Assembly (NCBI GenBank): GCA_014706295.1
Contig: JACSVZ010000037.1
Span: forward strand, 620,001-684,000
From: Lycocorax pyrrhopterus obiensis
Lineage: Eukaryota > Chordata > Aves > Passeriformes > Paradisaeidae
Direction: 5' to 3'
Length of the DNA stretch: 64,000 nt
In this document: piece after piece, positions 63,001-64,000 of the stretch
Layout of the letters: every line of letters starts with the position of its first letter
Position numbering within the stretch: the first letter of the stretch is position 1
Position numbers and translations under genes: made by a program
Notes under the pieces: generated by a model
Databases searched by the model: none
Told to the model about the DNA's origin: nothing
Seen by the model: only the letters and a program-made list of their open reading frames with translations

Positions 63001-64000
63001 ATTCAGCACCAAAAGCAGCATGACCCCACCCCCCTCCATTCACCACTGATGGCTTTGCAAATAGGGCATTGTCTTACCCCATCCCAGGCAGAGCATCCTG
63101 CTGCACTGTGGCAGAGTAGATGGTGTATCCCAAGTGCAAGTTCTAGTGTCTGCAGTGGAGTAGTTTATTTACTGCAACACCCTCACTTTATCGGCAGAGC
63201 AAATAACTTTTTGGGTTTTTTCATTATATGCACTTGTTGGAACTTTGAGTTTGGTTTTCTCCTGAAGGTGCCTTATAGTCTTTCTCACAAGAGATACTTT
63301 GTCACTTAAGGCGAGATGAGAAACTATCTTAGTTTGGTTTTGGGGGACTGATTAGGTTGAGTATGCCTGGAAGTCATCCTTTGAAAAAGGGAAATAAATG
63401 ATTGCTAATTAATATATGTGGAACTATCCTCAGTTTGGAAATTTTACTTTAATTGCAAGTCAGAAGGTTTTGAAGCTCATGTGGGTTGATCGCCTGTTGT
63501 GTAGTTGTTTTTGCCTGTTAACGGTGGTTGGCTTTTTGACTTGTAGAACACAACTGACTCTCCTGTTGCTGTGGAGACCTTGGATGATGTTCCTGAGCAC
63601 GTGCTTAGGGGCCTTCCTGAGGACGTGAGGCTCTTCCCATCTGCTGTTGACAAGACTCGGCTTGGTGAGTGCTACAGCTGTGAAAAGAGAATGAAGATTT
63701 TTACAGTAGCTCACATAAATTGGAGTTGCTGTGAAAGTGTGGTGCCCTCCTGTGCTGGGTAGAGATGATGTCTGGTGTATTTGTCTGAAATAATTCCTCT
63801 TGGGAAGAGTGGACAGCTCCCCAGTCCGAGAGACACATGTAACAATCTTAAGAAATATGAATTGTGAGGAGATTTGCCTGAAATAACTTAGGGTAGTTTT
63901 AACTCCTGATACATGTCTCCTCAGGTGTCTGGGCAACAAAGTCAATTTTGAAAGGCAAGAAGTTTGGACCATTTGTTGGTGACAAGAAAAAAAGATCTCA
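57075..64000 (+). CDS. PRDM2: PRDM2 (RIZ), first coding exons; continues past the right edge
   Basis: The coding pieces 57075-57083 (MNQ), 63547-63664 and 63925-64000 join in phase to the N-terminus of PRDM2/RIZ1. PRDM2 is a nuclear PR-domain zinc-finger protein with histone H3K9 methyltransferase and tumour-suppressor activity. Residues 1-42 include VPEHVLRGLPEDVRLFPSAV, which matches the conserved RIZ1 start, and the last exon runs GVWATKSILKGKKFGPFVGD, the opening of the PR (SET-like) domain. The downstream catalytic part and zinc fingers lie outside the window. The short RIZ2 form, which lacks the PR domain, uses an internal promoter that is not seen here. The start is fixed by the family's MNQ beginning. 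No stops or frameshifts were seen. Confidence 0.94.
60820..60873 (+). repeat. 27-bp tandem duplication
   Basis: Two adjacent copies (60820-60846 and 60847-60873) of a unit starting ttgagatttttaactg differ at only a few bases. Confidence 0.85.
62466..62718 (+). mobile_element. CR1 LINE, 3' fragment
   Basis: Contains 'gggacaggacaagggggaat', 'cccagagaagctgcggctgc', 'ggccaggttggacagggctt' and 'tggcactggatgggctttaa'. It stops short of the terminal repeat. It lies in a PRDM2 intron, sense strand. Confidence 0.85.
63547..63664 (+). CDS. PRDM2: PRDM2 coding exon, residues 4-42
   Basis: The acceptor is TTGACTTGTAG/A, phase 0. It encodes NTTDSPVAVETLDDVPEHVL and onward to KTRL, plus one base. The donor is CTTG/GTGAGT. 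The 118-base exon is conserved at protein level with the RIZ1 N-terminus. Confidence 0.93.
63925..64000 (+). CDS. PRDM2: PRDM2 coding exon, start of PR domain (cut by window edge)
   Basis: The acceptor is TCTCCTCAG/G. It completes Gly43 and reads VWATKSILKGKKFGPFVGD, then KKKRS, before the window ends in mid-codon. This is the first part of the PR/SET fold. Confidence 0.93.

Larger units (their letters stand above)
57084..63546 (+). other. PRDM2: PRDM2 intron between the first two coding exons
   Basis: 6.5 kb, GT-AG. It contains a CR1 copy near 62.6 kb, a short tandem duplication at 60820-60873 and an AT-rich patch near 58.2 kb. No coding exon is recognised in it. Confidence 0.8.

Noticed and set aside
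63460..63972. 170-codon minus-strand frame over PRDM2 coding exons
   Set aside because: It is the antisense shadow of the 63547-63664 and 63925-64000 exons.

Overview
The window looks like bird nuclear DNA, probably from a neoavian (perhaps songbird) genome. It is AT-rich, has long introns, and carries at least seven 3' ends of CR1 LINEs, the dominant interspersed repeat of birds. Three genes can be read: LRRC38 (minus strand, exon 1 only), PDPN/podoplanin (plus strand, all coding exons) and PRDM2/RIZ (plus strand, 5' leader exons and the first three coding exons). This LRRC38-PDPN-PRDM2 order and orientation is the one I know from human 1p36.21, and the synteny supports all three calls.

Layout: 1-8511 is intron 1 of LRRC38, with an LTR-like element and two CR1 copies. 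8512-9139 is LRRC38 exon 1, coding for a signal peptide, an LRR domain and the start of the LRRCT cap. 9.3-26.4 kb is intergenic, with two CR1 fragments and simple repeats. 26.4-40.5 kb is PDPN: a TATA-bearing promoter, six coding exons that join in phase to a 134-residue protein, a 3'UTR and a poly(A) signal. 40.5-48.95 kb is intergenic, with one CR1 fragment and a speculative minus-strand two-exon reading frame. 48.95-49.82 kb is a purine-rich minisatellite built from 9-bp units. It abuts the PRDM2 CpG island, whose first exon ends at 49945. From there to the end are the PRDM2 introns and exons; the fourth recognised exon runs off the right edge inside the coding sequence.

The genes are neighbours, not a pathway. 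LRRC38 is an auxiliary gamma subunit of BK potassium channels, PDPN is a small mucin-like membrane glycoprotein linked to ERM proteins and the actin cortex, and PRDM2 is a PR-domain zinc-finger chromatin regulator. The most unusual structure is the minisatellite: nonamer-based higher-order units of 45-81 bp, most with a canonical G-quadruplex motif, directly upstream of the PRDM2 promoter. No RNA genes, CRISPR arrays or complete transposons were seen. Most of the longer open frames elsewhere are chance, repeat-derived or shadows of true exons.
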